Shown piece by piece: positions 34,232-42,480 of a stretch of 55,055 nt of DNA. Below the pieces are notes generated by a model. The model was not told the origin of the DNA and did not search any database. It saw nothing but the letters and a program-made list of their open reading frames with translations. Numbering within the stretch: the stretch's first letter is position 1; each line of letters starts with the position of its first letter. This stretch comes from Nostoc sp. UCD121 (lineage in GTDB: Bacteria > Cyanobacteriota > Cyanobacteriia > Cyanobacteriales > Nostocaceae): NCBI RefSeq assembly GCF_014222285.1, contig NZ_JACKZS010000029.1:1-55055 (forward strand). The letters run 5' to 3'. Position numbers and translations under genes: made by a program.

Positions 34232-34480
34232 TCATTTATTTACGCCAATAGACAATTCCTTTTTGCTATGTTTCAACTCTTTCCAAAGCGCCCTAATTTG
34301 CTCGTAAGCTTCTTCTGGGGATAGTTTTCCCCCTGTTTCTAGACAAGAGATGTAAGTAATTCTTTGAGCAAATTCTTGGAGGTTGGCATTAAATGCTAAA
34401 GTCTCTGGTTGGAATTTACCATAATATCGACTACGAGGGTAAAGAAAGCTATTTTTGTCTTGTGGGTTAGGTTGTGTCAT
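34232..34480 (-). CDS. Small conserved soluble protein, function unknown
   Basis: 82 residues, soluble and mostly helical. It begins MTQPNPQDKNSFLYPRSRYYG, with a tyrosine/arginine-rich block (YPRSRYYGKFQPETLAFNANLQEFAQ) and a single Cys (ISCLETGGKLSPEEAYEQI), and ends basic. Short proteins of this pattern are widespread in cyanobacteria, but I know no function. No signal peptide or membrane helix. It lies between the VOC gene (convergent) and the second asparagine-synthetase-like gene; the 260-bp gap to the latter suggests its own promoter. Confidence 0.65.
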   Translation of the reverse strand: MTQPNPQDKNSFLYPRSRYYGKFQPETLAFNANLQEFAQRITYISCLETGGKLSPEEAYEQIRALWKELKHSKKELSIGVNK

Positions 34481-34741
34481 TATTTTGTTGTCTGTAATTT
34501 GTATTAGAGTTCTAGATTTGATTGTTATCTACGTGTAAATACACAGCAGACAATTCTAATTCCAGAAGAAGTTCATATTGTAGTCAAAAAAATATTTTAT
34601 TGGCTAGTGCATTACGACAGAAATGGGCTATTGTGTATTAATTTTTTTTGTGTTTATTGATACAAAAACTCAAGTTTTTAGTACAAACTTATTTGTTTCC
34701 CAAAGTTAGCTGTAGTTATCGGTATTCATTTTTTGTTTTTA

Positions 34742-36496
34742 CTACCGTACTTTTTGATTCACCTGTAACCAAATTTCTAAACTTGCAAGCAACCAAAGCT
34801 TTACTCCATAACGACTCCAAGTATCTCCTTGATAGTTTAACCAATTACGAATTGGTAACTGGTTCAAGTAAGGAGTGATAGCTGCATTTCGATTTAGTAA
34901 TAAATCTTTAGCTTCCTGCTGCCAATATTTCCGAAATCCTAACTGCACAGGCACCATCATGCCGCTTTTGGGACGATGAATAATTTCCTCTGGTAGAATA
35001 TTTGCGATAGCTTGCTTTAAAACTGCTTTTTCTTCCACCCCAGAAAGTTTATACTCTGGAGGAATTTCCATACTTAAGTCTACTACTCGTTGATCAAATA
35101 GGGGAGAACGTCCGTGCAAAAGGGCTGCTTGAGTCAAGTTACTGACTTTCGTCAGAATTTGGTCAGCGCCTTTAAATTTGATGTTCATTGCCATCAAACG
35201 ATTCAGATAACTGGCTTGAGAATATAAATCTTCTTCAAAAACCCAAGGTGCTGTTTGTATTGCTGTCAAAACTTCTGGTTTTAAAAGTTGTGGTAAGTCA
35301 ACAGCGCACTTTTGAAAGGAAATTAAATAAGCTTGCAAAGCATCCTGATTGGTGACAGAGCCATATAAACTATTGATAAGCATTGGCTGATTTTTTGGCC
35401 CACCAAAACAGGGGTCGCCACCTTCGCCATTTAAAACTACTTCTACGCTTTGTCTCGCCAGTCGTCCTAGCAAAAGGTTGGGAACAGTCAGTGGGTCGCC
35501 AATGGGGTCATCTAAATACGCCATTGTTTCTGGCAGACGTTCCCACATATCCTTAAAAGTAATTTCTAAAATGTGGTGCTGCGTCTGACAATGGGATGCA
35601 ACGAGACTGGAAAATTCTAACTCATTGGGACATTCTGAACCGAAATGAATCGAGAAGGTGTGAACTGGTGCTTTGTGGAATTTCGCTGCTAAAGCAGTGA
35701 TACAGCTAGAGTCCAAACCACCGGAAAGAAAAACGCCGACGGGTTCGTTTGCTGGTGGTAAATATTCTTGAACAACTTGGTCTAGGAGTTCTCGCAAGCG
35801 ATCGCCATGCCATGCTAAGGGTTGATCTATTGCTACAATCTGTTCTTGAAGCTGCCAATAAGCTTCAACTTTGTGGTCGGGAAATTCTAAAACGGTTCCA
35901 GGTCGTAGTTCGCGCACCTGTTCCCAAAGGGTTCTTTCTCCTGGAACAAATGCACAACAAAGATAATCTCGCAACGCTACCAAATCTAAATCAGATGAAC
36001 GGTGAGGTGATAAAGTTCTCAGTTGAGGCGCAATCCATCGAACTGAACCAGTGGTAGTGTAATAGAGAGTCCGAACACCGATGCGATCGCGAACCAACTT
36101 CAATACTTGTCTTTCTCTATCCCAAACCACTAGCGCAAACATCCCCACAAGTTGGTGAAGACATTCAAAACCCCATGGTTCCCAAAGATTGGCAACTAGT
36201 TGCAGATAACTTCCTTGAAAGCTATCCGGTTCAATCCCTAACTTTTGCAGTAATTGCACTTGGTTAGTTAACCAAACATCGCCAACAACAACAAATCGTC
36301 CTCCAGAACTGATTGCTAATTTATCCGTCAGAAATCCAGAAGTTGTACGTGGTAAAACTACAGAAAATTTTTCATCTCGCCAAGCTATATTTTCATAACT
36401 TTCATCAACTGTTCCCCAAGCTACGCGCCAGGTTGGGTCAGTTTTGATAAATTCGATTTTAGGAGATTTACGATTTTTAAACGCATCAAATAGCAT
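34742..36496 (-). CDS. Asparagine-synthetase-like protein without glutaminase cysteine (copy 2)
   Basis: 584 residues. The N-terminal Ntn-like domain keeps its fold (GMFALVVWDRERQVLKLVRDRIGVRTLYY) but begins MLFDAFKNRKSPK, with no Cys2, so no glutamine hydrolysis is expected. The synthetase domain has VGVFLSGGLDSSCITALA (PP-loop at 258-264), YLDDPIGDPLTVPN, VVLNGEGGDPCFGG and HRPKSGMMVP. It is only distantly like copy 1 outside the motifs, so this is not a recent duplication. It is separated from copy 1 by the VOC and small genes, same strand as copy 1. Substrate unknown; ATP-driven amide or ring formation is inferred. Confidence 0.85.
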   Translation of the reverse strand: MLFDAFKNRKSPKIEFIKTDPTWRVAWGTVDESYENIAWRDEKFSVVLPRTTSGFLTDKLAISSGGRFVVVGDVWLTNQVQLLQKLGIEPDSFQGSYLQLVANLWEPWGFECLHQLVGMFALVVWDRERQVLKLVRDRIGVRTLYYTTTGSVRWIAPQLRTLSPHRSSDLDLVALRDYLCCAFVPGERTLWEQVRELRPGTVLEFPDHKVEAYWQLQEQIVAIDQPLAWHGDRLRELLDQVVQEYLPPANEPVGVFLSGGLDSSCITALAAKFHKAPVHTFSIHFGSECPNELEFSSLVASHCQTQHHILEITFKDMWERLPETMAYLDDPIGDPLTVPNLLLGRLARQSVEVVLNGEGGDPCFGGPKNQPMLINSLYGSVTNQDALQAYLISFQKCAVDLPQLLKPEVLTAIQTAPWVFEEDLYSQASYLNRLMAMNIKFKGADQILTKVSNLTQAALLHGRSPLFDQRVVDLSMEIPPEYKLSGVEEKAVLKQAIANILPEEIIHRPKSGMMVPVQLGFRKYWQQEAKDLLLNRNAAITPYLNQLPIRNWLNYQGDTWSRYGVKLWLLASLEIWLQVNQKVR

Positions 36497-36561
36497 GGCA
36501 AATTTTCAATGACAGAAATCAAAGCGGATTGCTATAGTTATTACGAATTACGAATTATGAA

Positions 36562-37311
36562 TTATTTAAATTCATTTTCAGACAGATATATTTTCATTTT
36601 AAGGCTCTCTCTCAGACTGCTAAGGTAAGCTAACAGTGCATAAGTAAAAATTACAATTCCAGTCATTTCTAAAAATTCCTCAACCACTATCCCAATTAAC
36701 GTTATTAGCCCACGTCGCCCAAAATCTTCTCTCAAAAGTCCACCCACCATTTCCATACCTAAAGTTCCGCTCACATAAACAACTGCGGCAATCAGAAATA
36801 AATATCGGGTTTTGTAAGGGAGATGAAGCCAAAATTTTAGATATTTAAATGCAAAAACTCCCACTAGAATAGCACCAGGTATTACCCAGGTTTGGAAAAA
36901 TATAGGATTGAGATTAAGCGATTCTCGCACTGACGGAATTATCAAAAGCTCGTGAAAACTAAATGCTTCATCCAAACTCAAATATACAAATATAAAATAT
37001 AAGGTTTTCCAGCGAGAGAAATAGCGGTCTTCCGTCTTAATAGCGGTAATTGCTTTAAGTAATCCCGAGCAAAATAATAGAGAAAATGCAGAATACCAGG
37101 CAGGAATATTCAATTCTTCATCTAAGCTAAATAGTTCGTAAAACCATTTGCTAGCTGGGAAGGAAAACTCCGTGAACCAGAAGTAGGCACTTAGAGCGCC
37201 TGCTAAGGTGAGGCAAATAACTGCGGTCATTAAACGTCGAGCAATTGTTTTAGCACACAAATGAATTGGTAGCTCTATGTTAGAATTTGATGCTTTTTGC
37301 TGCATACGCAT
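36562..37311 (-). CDS. Multi-pass membrane protein with acidic/His clusters
   Basis: 249 residues with about six or seven hydrophobic helices (LMTAVICLTLAGALSAYFWF, YSAFSLLFCSGLLKAITAI, TLYFIFVYLSLDEAFSF, VIPGAILVGVFAFKYL, YLFLIAAVVYVSGTLGMEM, IVVEEFLEMTGIVIFTYALLAYL). Polar residues sit inside or at the ends of helices in a pattern: LDEAFSFHE, GMEMVGG and VEEFLEMTG. Such Asp/Glu/His sets often bind metal or carry protons. I do not recognise the family. It is 65 bp upstream of the second asparagine-synthetase-like gene on the same strand, so co-transcription is likely. Confidence 0.65.
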   Translation of the reverse strand: MRMQQKASNSNIELPIHLCAKTIARRLMTAVICLTLAGALSAYFWFTEFSFPASKWFYELFSLDEELNIPAWYSAFSLLFCSGLLKAITAIKTEDRYFSRWKTLYFIFVYLSLDEAFSFHELLIIPSVRESLNLNPIFFQTWVIPGAILVGVFAFKYLKFWLHLPYKTRYLFLIAAVVYVSGTLGMEMVGGLLREDFGRRGLITLIGIVVEEFLEMTGIVIFTYALLAYLSSLRESLKMKIYLSENEFK

Positions 37312-37385
37312 ATTGAGCTAATTTCCTTTGTGCAGAATCAAATAATTAATAGGAAATTATCTCATATAGGCAAATGATCTGAGCC

Positions 37386-37518
37386 GAATGGCACTAAGAA
37401 AACCTGAAACCTTTGTCTGAGGGAAGTGTGGGAGGATGGGGAAGAAATCTGGCTCCCCACACTCCCTACACTCAAAAGCCAGTTAAGTTACGGGTTTGCG
37501 CTTATCTTAGTGCCATTC
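37386..37518. mobile_element. MITE-like element, 133 bp, with 11-bp target duplication
   Basis: Terminal inverted repeats GAATGGCACTAAG (37386-37398) and CTTAGTGCCATTC (37506-37518) are perfect over 13 bp. The element is flanked by an exact direct repeat TGATCTGAGCC at 37375-37385 and 37519-37529. Inside is an imperfect inverted repeat of GTGTGGG/CCCACAC type and no frame. An 11-bp duplication fits IS4-family transposases acting in trans; none is in this window. Confidence 0.75.
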
Positions 37519-37621
37519 TGATCTGAGCCAACTATTACAGAATCTTGAATTAAGGAAAACCCTAGATTGTTGAACGAAATTGCTAATATACTACATTAAG
37601 CCTATCTAATTAGTGTATCTT

Positions 37622-38071
37622 ATGAGCAATACTAGAAAAGTTAGTAAAGACTTGAGCGCTGCTGGACAACCAACTCCTGAAGAGTTAAAACAGGCAGCCC
37701 AAGAGGGATTTAAGTCGGTGCTAAACCTGCGTTCTCCCGATGAAGCAGGTTTTCTCGGTGATGAACAGCAGCAAGCCCAAGCTGCTGGATTGCAATATGC
37801 CAATATCCCTTTAAAGCCTTCAGAAGCAAATCAAGAACTAACAGAGGCAGCAATCCAGGAGATTGAAAATTTACCCAAACCAATTTTAATTCACTGCGCG
37901 GCTGGAGCAAGGGCTGGTGGTATTGCCTTGATTTCAAATGCTATTAGCGAAGGTCTGACCTATGAAGAAATTAGTCAGAAAGCGCAAGAGCTTGGTTTAA
38001 ACTTAGAACAACCGCACCTTAAGCAATTCCTGCTTGAGAAGTATATTGCCAAGCAAGCAGAGCAAAGTTAG
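37622..38071 (+). CDS. DUF442 / rhodanese-like phosphatase-fold protein
   Basis: 149 residues from the ATG at 37622; a GTG nine bases upstream is also in frame. The segment LSAAGQPTPEELKQAAQEGFKSVLNLRSPDEAG is the DUF442 (beta-lactamase-hydrolase-like) signature. The active-site loop is ILIHCAAGARAG, with Cys92 and a Cys-x4-Arg spacing as in rhodanese/sulfurtransferase loops rather than the Cys-x5-Arg of tyrosine phosphatases. Related domains occur beside or fused to persulfide dioxygenases in sulfide detoxification, but no such partner is nearby. Soluble. Preceded by the MITE-like element, whose right end is 100 bp upstream. Confidence 0.82.
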   Translation: MSNTRKVSKDLSAAGQPTPEELKQAAQEGFKSVLNLRSPDEAGFLGDEQQQAQAAGLQYANIPLKPSEANQELTEAAIQEIENLPKPILIHCAAGARAGGIALISNAISEGLTYEEISQKAQELGLNLEQPHLKQFLLEKYIAKQAEQS

Positions 38072-38551
38072 GGACTTGCAATAAAATACCAGTCACACTG
38101 GGGCGATCGTGATATTGCATTTGGGTAATGTTTCAGAAATTTGCCAGAAAGGTTAATACTGTTTTAACTCTGGTGAGAGAGGCTTGCTTCCTTAATCCCC
38201 AACTTTGACTAAACTTCTACTTGAGAATTGCCACAGTAGAGCTATCGTGTTAGCTTATTCAGATAAAAAAGAGTGTTTCATAAACGAGTAAGCTTTTTAT
38301 ACCTACAAGAAATATTCGGACAATCTCTTCAAGAGATAGCGATCGCCTAAACTATTCACTACTTAATAGCACAAATCACTGCAATGCTTATGGAGAAAAG
38401 CTTATTCCTTTTCTCCATAAGTATTCAGATGTGCAGATTCAACAGAAGCGATCGCACTGTCAATCGTAGCAGAAATTCAAGCAGTGCTGGCAAATCGCAC
38501 TGGTGGAATGCTGAGGTCACGACTTGGCTCAATTCATGGAGATAAAATCAA
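38072..38551. other. Spacer with a strong hairpin
   Basis: 480 bp without a gene. It contains the 14-bp stem at 38387-38421 (listed separately), two HIP1-like sites near 38340 and 38450, and otherwise AT-rich sequence. Confidence 0.45.
38387..38421. terminator. 14-bp perfect hairpin
   Basis: CTTATGGAGAAAAG (38387-38400) and CTTTTCTCCATAAG (38408-38421) pair perfectly with a 7-nt loop. It is 315 bp past the DUF442 gene and 130 bp before the next, with no T-run. Either a distal terminator or part of a short non-coding transcript. Confidence 0.4.
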
Positions 38552-39148
38552 ATGTCTGATGTCGGTCTAATTATTCTTGCTGCTGGTGCATCCACTCGTA
38601 TGGGAACACCAAAACAACTTCTACGTTACGGTGAACAGAGTTTGATTAGGCATGTAATTCAAGTGGCGAACGCTTCAGTTTGCCACCCAATTATCGTTGT
38701 ATTAGGGTCATACGCTGAACGCATCAAACCAGAGATTAACTCAGAACAAGTACATATTGTAGAAAATCCACTTTTTAGTGAGGGAATAAGTACCTCTATT
38801 CGTGTTGGCATAGAAGCTCTGAATATAATCAGCAAAGAAGCAAAAGCTGTTGTTTTGATGGTATGCGATCAACCTTTTATTTCACCGCAACTCATCAATC
38901 AACTTGTTGAAGTTCACGAAACTACTCTTAATCCAATCGTTGCGTCACAATATGCAGACACTCTAGGTGTTCCTGCATTATTTAACCGCACTTTATTTGC
39001 AAAACTAACTACACTAAGTGGTACAGATGGTGCAAAACATATAATTAAAAAATATTTTCAAGAAGCTTTAGCCATTCCTTTCTCAGAAGGTGTATTCGAC
39101 TTAGATACTCCAGATGATTATGAGCAGCTTTTGTTGAAGAATAATTAA
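38552..39148 (+). CDS. MobA-like nucleotidyltransferase (MocA-type)
   Basis: 198 residues. The nucleotide-binding start is LIILAAGASTRMGTPKQLLRYG, followed by VLGSYAERI, LMVCDQPFIS (metal-binding Asp) and FDLDTPDDYEQLL, as in MocA/MobA-type transferases that add CMP or GMP to molybdopterin. Members of this group also appear as partners of xanthine dehydrogenase-type enzymes. No molybdoenzyme lies nearby, so the acceptor is uncertain. Cytosolic. It is in the same direction as the Rieske oxygenase gene 115 bp downstream. Confidence 0.85.
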   Translation: MSDVGLIILAAGASTRMGTPKQLLRYGEQSLIRHVIQVANASVCHPIIVVLGSYAERIKPEINSEQVHIVENPLFSEGISTSIRVGIEALNIISKEAKAVVLMVCDQPFISPQLINQLVEVHETTLNPIVASQYADTLGVPALFNRTLFAKLTTLSGTDGAKHIIKKYFQEALAIPFSEGVFDLDTPDDYEQLLLKNN

Positions 39149-39263
39149 GAAGTCAGAATTATCGTTTGTTGGGTAAAAATTAGGCGTTATGTGTAATTTT
39201 ATGTTCAAAAATTAAATAGGAGTTTTCTATAAAAGTTAGAATGGCATAAACCTGGAGAAAACG

Positions 39264-40619
39264 ATGACATTAGAAACAGAGACACTACAGGCGACATCAT
39301 CAAATTCTACCTTTGAAACACCTGAGAATCAGCAAGAATTTAACTGGAGACAATCTTGGTATCCTGTTTGTTTTCTGCAAGATTTGCCTACAAATCGTCC
39401 TTATACTTTTTCGTTATACGAAGAACCCTTCGTTTTGTTCAAAGACCAAAATGGACAGCTTGTCTGTTTAACAGATCGTTGTTCTCACCGTGCAGCTAGA
39501 CTTTCTGATGGACAAATTATTGACGGCAAAATAGAATGTTCGTACCACGGTTGGCAGTTTGGCAATAATGGTCAATGTCTACACATTCCCCAGTTACCAA
39601 GCGATGTAAAAATTCCGGTAAATGCTTGCGTGCCATCCTTTAAAGTCTTGGAACGTCAAGGTATCATTTGGATGTGGGCAGGTGAAGCCGAAACAGCTAT
39701 TGATGAGCTAATTCCATCACTACCAGATTGGAACAACCCGGAATGCTTCAACTTAGACTATGTACGTGACCTACCTTACGACCAAAGCTATTTTATTGAA
39801 AATATTATTGACCCGGCTCATGTTCCCATCAGTCATGATGGCATCATGGGAAGTCGAGAAGATGCCCAAGCTTTGGAAATAGAAGTCATTGAAAGCAACG
39901 TTCAGGGGATTAAGGGAAGGTGGCGACGAACACGGAAACCCAATCTGCCTTGGATTTCATTAGATTTCATTGCTCCTAATTTGATTCTTTACAAATTTGC
40001 TAATGCACAGCAAGGTAAATTTGGGGGCACAGCCTTGTATTCAATTCCACTAGGTAAGAATAGATGTCGGATTCTCATCAGGAATTATAGTAACTCTTAT
40101 ACCCAAAAAACTAAGCTGATGCCTCCTTGGTTAGATCACATCTTGATCAGAAACAAAATATTGGAAGGTGATTTGCAATTAGTTGTTGAACAAAAAGCAC
40201 AAATTGAGCGTTTGAAAAAAAATCTCAAAGAAGTGTATTTACCTCTGAAGACATCTGATACTTTAGTGGTTGAGTATCGCAAGTGGCTAGATAAATTTGG
40301 AGCATCTTTGCCGTTTTATCAAGGTTATTCCACCTCAAAAAATGTCGGTAATAGCGAGTCTGATGAGAAGTTGATAACATTAGACCGATTTTCGCAACAT
40401 ACAATTATTTGTCATTCCTGTAATCAAGCTTATCAAGTGACAAATAAAATCAGACAAAGTTGTATAGGGGTAGCGATCGCTTTAGCTGCTGTAGGGATAC
40501 TTGCAGATGATTCTAGAATCAGAATAGCAGCAATATCGGTTTCTATAACAGCAATTGTAATATCCGCTATGGCTCAGACACTCAAAACTCACTTTGAGCG
40601 TTCCTACACTCGTCACTAA
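39264..40619 (+). CDS. Rieske oxygenase of the pheophorbide a oxygenase / PTC52 family
   Basis: 451 residues, ribosome site GGAGAAAACG before the ATG. Rieske [2Fe-2S] ligands are Cys73/His75 (DRCSHRAA) and Cys92/His95 (CSYHGWQF). The mononuclear iron site is NIIDPAHVPISHDG (Asp183, His186, His191). The C-terminus has Cys383-x-x-Cys386 (ICHSCNQA), the redox-sensitive pair of the plant PaO/Tic55/PTC52 group, then two membrane helices (IGVAIALAAVGIL, IAAISVSITAIVIS). Plant relatives open the ring of pheophorbide a or hydroxylate protochlorophyllide. The cyanobacterial substrate is not established. It needs an electron donor (ferredoxin), not encoded here. Confidence 0.88.
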   Translation: MTLETETLQATSSNSTFETPENQQEFNWRQSWYPVCFLQDLPTNRPYTFSLYEEPFVLFKDQNGQLVCLTDRCSHRAARLSDGQIIDGKIECSYHGWQFGNNGQCLHIPQLPSDVKIPVNACVPSFKVLERQGIIWMWAGEAETAIDELIPSLPDWNNPECFNLDYVRDLPYDQSYFIENIIDPAHVPISHDGIMGSREDAQALEIEVIESNVQGIKGRWRRTRKPNLPWISLDFIAPNLILYKFANAQQGKFGGTALYSIPLGKNRCRILIRNYSNSYTQKTKLMPPWLDHILIRNKILEGDLQLVVEQKAQIERLKKNLKEVYLPLKTSDTLVVEYRKWLDKFGASLPFYQGYSTSKNVGNSESDEKLITLDRFSQHTIICHSCNQAYQVTNKIRQSCIGVAIALAAVGILADDSRIRIAAISVSITAIVISAMAQTLKTHFERSYTRH

Positions 40620-40654
40620 AATCCTGACTGGGAGGAAATTCAAAGTCTCTCTCC

Positions 40655-40828
40655 TTCTAGGCTAAGGTGTATACACATCTCTCTACAAAACCAAAATTTT
40701 GTAGTTCCTCCTAAATCCTCCGATAAATTGGAGAACTTTGAGAGGTTTTTGCCCCCAATTTATCGCGGCACTGGGTGGAGTGGATCAAAACAACTTTAAA
40801 AGACTTATGTGTACACCGTAGCCTAGAA
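40655..40828. repeat. Fold-back element with nested hairpins
   Basis: Outer arms TTCTAGGCTAAGGTGTATAC.. (40655-40678) and ..GTACACCGTAGCCTAGAA (40807-40828) are inverted repeats differing by one base and a 2-bp gap. Inside are CTACAAAA/TTTTGTAG (40683-40704) and CGATAAATTGG/CCAATTTATCG (40721-40765). CTCTCT/AGAGAG tracts extend the outer arms. Size and layout suggest a miniature element, but no clean target duplication is seen. Confidence 0.5.
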
Positions 40829-40919
40829 AGAGAGATGTTTTCCAGAACCCGTGAAAAGTCAGCAGGAAATGGGTATTAAACCTCTTAATTTCAGATAATT
40901 GTTTATTAATGTGACCATT

Positions 40920-40980
40920 GATAATGGGAATGAAAAATCAGTTTCACATAACGGTATGCTGTTAAGTATCATTCTCATAA
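40920..40980 (+). promoter_or_regulatory. Two Fur-like sites before the following gene
   Basis: GATAATGGGAATGAAAAATC (40920-40939) and AGTATCATTCTCATAA (40965-40980, reverse complement TTATGAGAATGATACT) resemble the GATAAT-GATAAT hexamer array of Fur boxes. The second ends 15 bp before the ATG. Plausible iron control of the downstream gene; AT-richness weakens the call. Confidence 0.35.
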
Positions 40981-40995
40981 AAATTAATCTATCCC

Positions 40996-42399
40996 ATGAA
41001 AAACACTTCTGCAAAGGAAAAGAATGCAGGCATTTCACGATTTAGCAAGCTTAATTTTAGAGTCACGAATAAACAGATTTTATTTAGCACCCTTATTCTA
41101 TGTCTTGGTTTGCTCGGATTGGCTGGCTTATGGTTTCAATCCAGATATAAATTTGATAATAAGATGAGTGTAAACCTACAAGAATTATCTAATGTCGATT
41201 ATCCAGTCAATCCCGCACCCTTGGGTAAAAATTTTCAAAGATATTCTCAGAGAAAATTAACAGTTATTAAGAGAGATGATACACATTTCGATTTTGTGAT
41301 TGAGCCAACAGACAACAAAACGGCGCAAATCATTATAAAAAATGTTGATTTAGAGCTATTAGTTCCTAAAGCACCAGAATGGGTTAAAAAAGATCAAGTT
41401 TTAGAAATAATCGCTTTTACAGACCGGGAGTGGAATAGACAACAAGTTAGCTTTCCTGCTAACTCACCAAATATAGAAATTAGCGGCGGAGACGGTTTTG
41501 AAAAGCAAAATCTGGTAGAAGTTGCTTTGGCTAATAATTGTTTAAATGCAGGATTTTGGGAAATTTTACTTTTCACTAAAGAGGATGGTAATAAATCCCT
41601 TTATTATCAAAGTTGGTTTACCTTCCCGATGGGACATTACAAAAATATTTTTGAAAAAATTAATAATATTTCTTATTGGAAGCATTGGTGGAAGTTAGAA
41701 CACTGGCAAGATCCAAGTGGCACAATAGTCAAGAGTAATCTTCTAAGAAACGTACTCGATCAAAAAGAAGTTGCTACTCAATTCCCCCTTGATGAAAAGA
41801 TAATTGTGTCGGGAGAGCAAAGTAGAAAAGTTAGAACTACATTAGCGAAAAATATTACAAAATGGAGAGATTTTTACGATGCTAAAAATGAAATTAAATT
41901 TGCCAGTTTTCGACCACCAGGATTTTACGACCAAAATAAGCCTTGGGGAAATCAATACTGGAGAATAGGCAAATTTGATAAAACTATTTTAAGGAACATT
42001 AAACCGATTGGTATTGAACAGAATTTACAAGAAATTGAGTTAGTATTCACAGATACTAAGACTAGTGAACAAAATAGATTACTCATCAGTGGCATTAATC
42101 TTAAAAAGCTTCCTCAATTGCCTGTAGAAGAGTATCCTAAAGGTTTATATATGCCTATGGGAATTGGCATACCTCCTTTTTATCAAAGCTACGATGAATT
42201 AACGAAAAATCATCCAGATGTCAGCCCATACTTCAGTTTTTTACTAGATTCGCAGGAGCGGTGGATAGATCATCACCATTTAGCTGTTGATGGTTCAGTG
42301 ATGCACCTTGATAAAGATAAACCAAATCTTCTGCATCTTTACTTGCTATCCTACGAAAGAAATACTTTAATAGCTCATTTCTTGATCGATTTAAAATAG
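40996..42399 (+). CDS. Membrane-anchored extracytoplasmic protein, function unknown
   Basis: 467 residues. A basic N-terminus and one hydrophobic helix (about 29-47, ILFSTLILCLGLLGLAGLWF) form an uncleaved anchor or signal; the remaining 420 residues should lie outside the cytoplasm. That part is rich in aromatic residues (YWKHWWKLEHWQDPSG, NQYWRIGKFDK) and ends in a His/Asp-rich stretch (ERWIDHHHLAVDGSVMHLDKDKPNLLHLYLLSYERN) that could bind metal. No repeat or family recognised. Fur-like sites directly upstream hint at iron control. Single gene, convergent with the small gene on its right. Confidence 0.65.
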   Translation: MKNTSAKEKNAGISRFSKLNFRVTNKQILFSTLILCLGLLGLAGLWFQSRYKFDNKMSVNLQELSNVDYPVNPAPLGKNFQRYSQRKLTVIKRDDTHFDFVIEPTDNKTAQIIIKNVDLELLVPKAPEWVKKDQVLEIIAFTDREWNRQQVSFPANSPNIEISGGDGFEKQNLVEVALANNCLNAGFWEILLFTKEDGNKSLYYQSWFTFPMGHYKNIFEKINNISYWKHWWKLEHWQDPSGTIVKSNLLRNVLDQKEVATQFPLDEKIIVSGEQSRKVRTTLAKNITKWRDFYDAKNEIKFASFRPPGFYDQNKPWGNQYWRIGKFDKTILRNIKPIGIEQNLQEIELVFTDTKTSEQNRLLISGINLKKLPQLPVEEYPKGLYMPMGIGIPPFYQSYDELTKNHPDVSPYFSFLLDSQERWIDHHHLAVDGSVMHLDKDKPNLLHLYLLSYERNTLIAHFLIDLK

Positions 42400-42480
42400 A
42401 TATATTCTTTCTCTTATTAGTCTAGTAAGATAGGGGAAATCTTCACAGATAGAATTGAAGTAACTAGTTGACTTTAATAT

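Larger units (their letters stand above)
40620..40995. other. Spacer with fold-back element and possible iron-control sites
   Basis: 376 bp. It holds the inverted-repeat element at 40655-40828 and two Fur-like sites just before the next gene, both listed separately. No frame. Confidence 0.5.
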
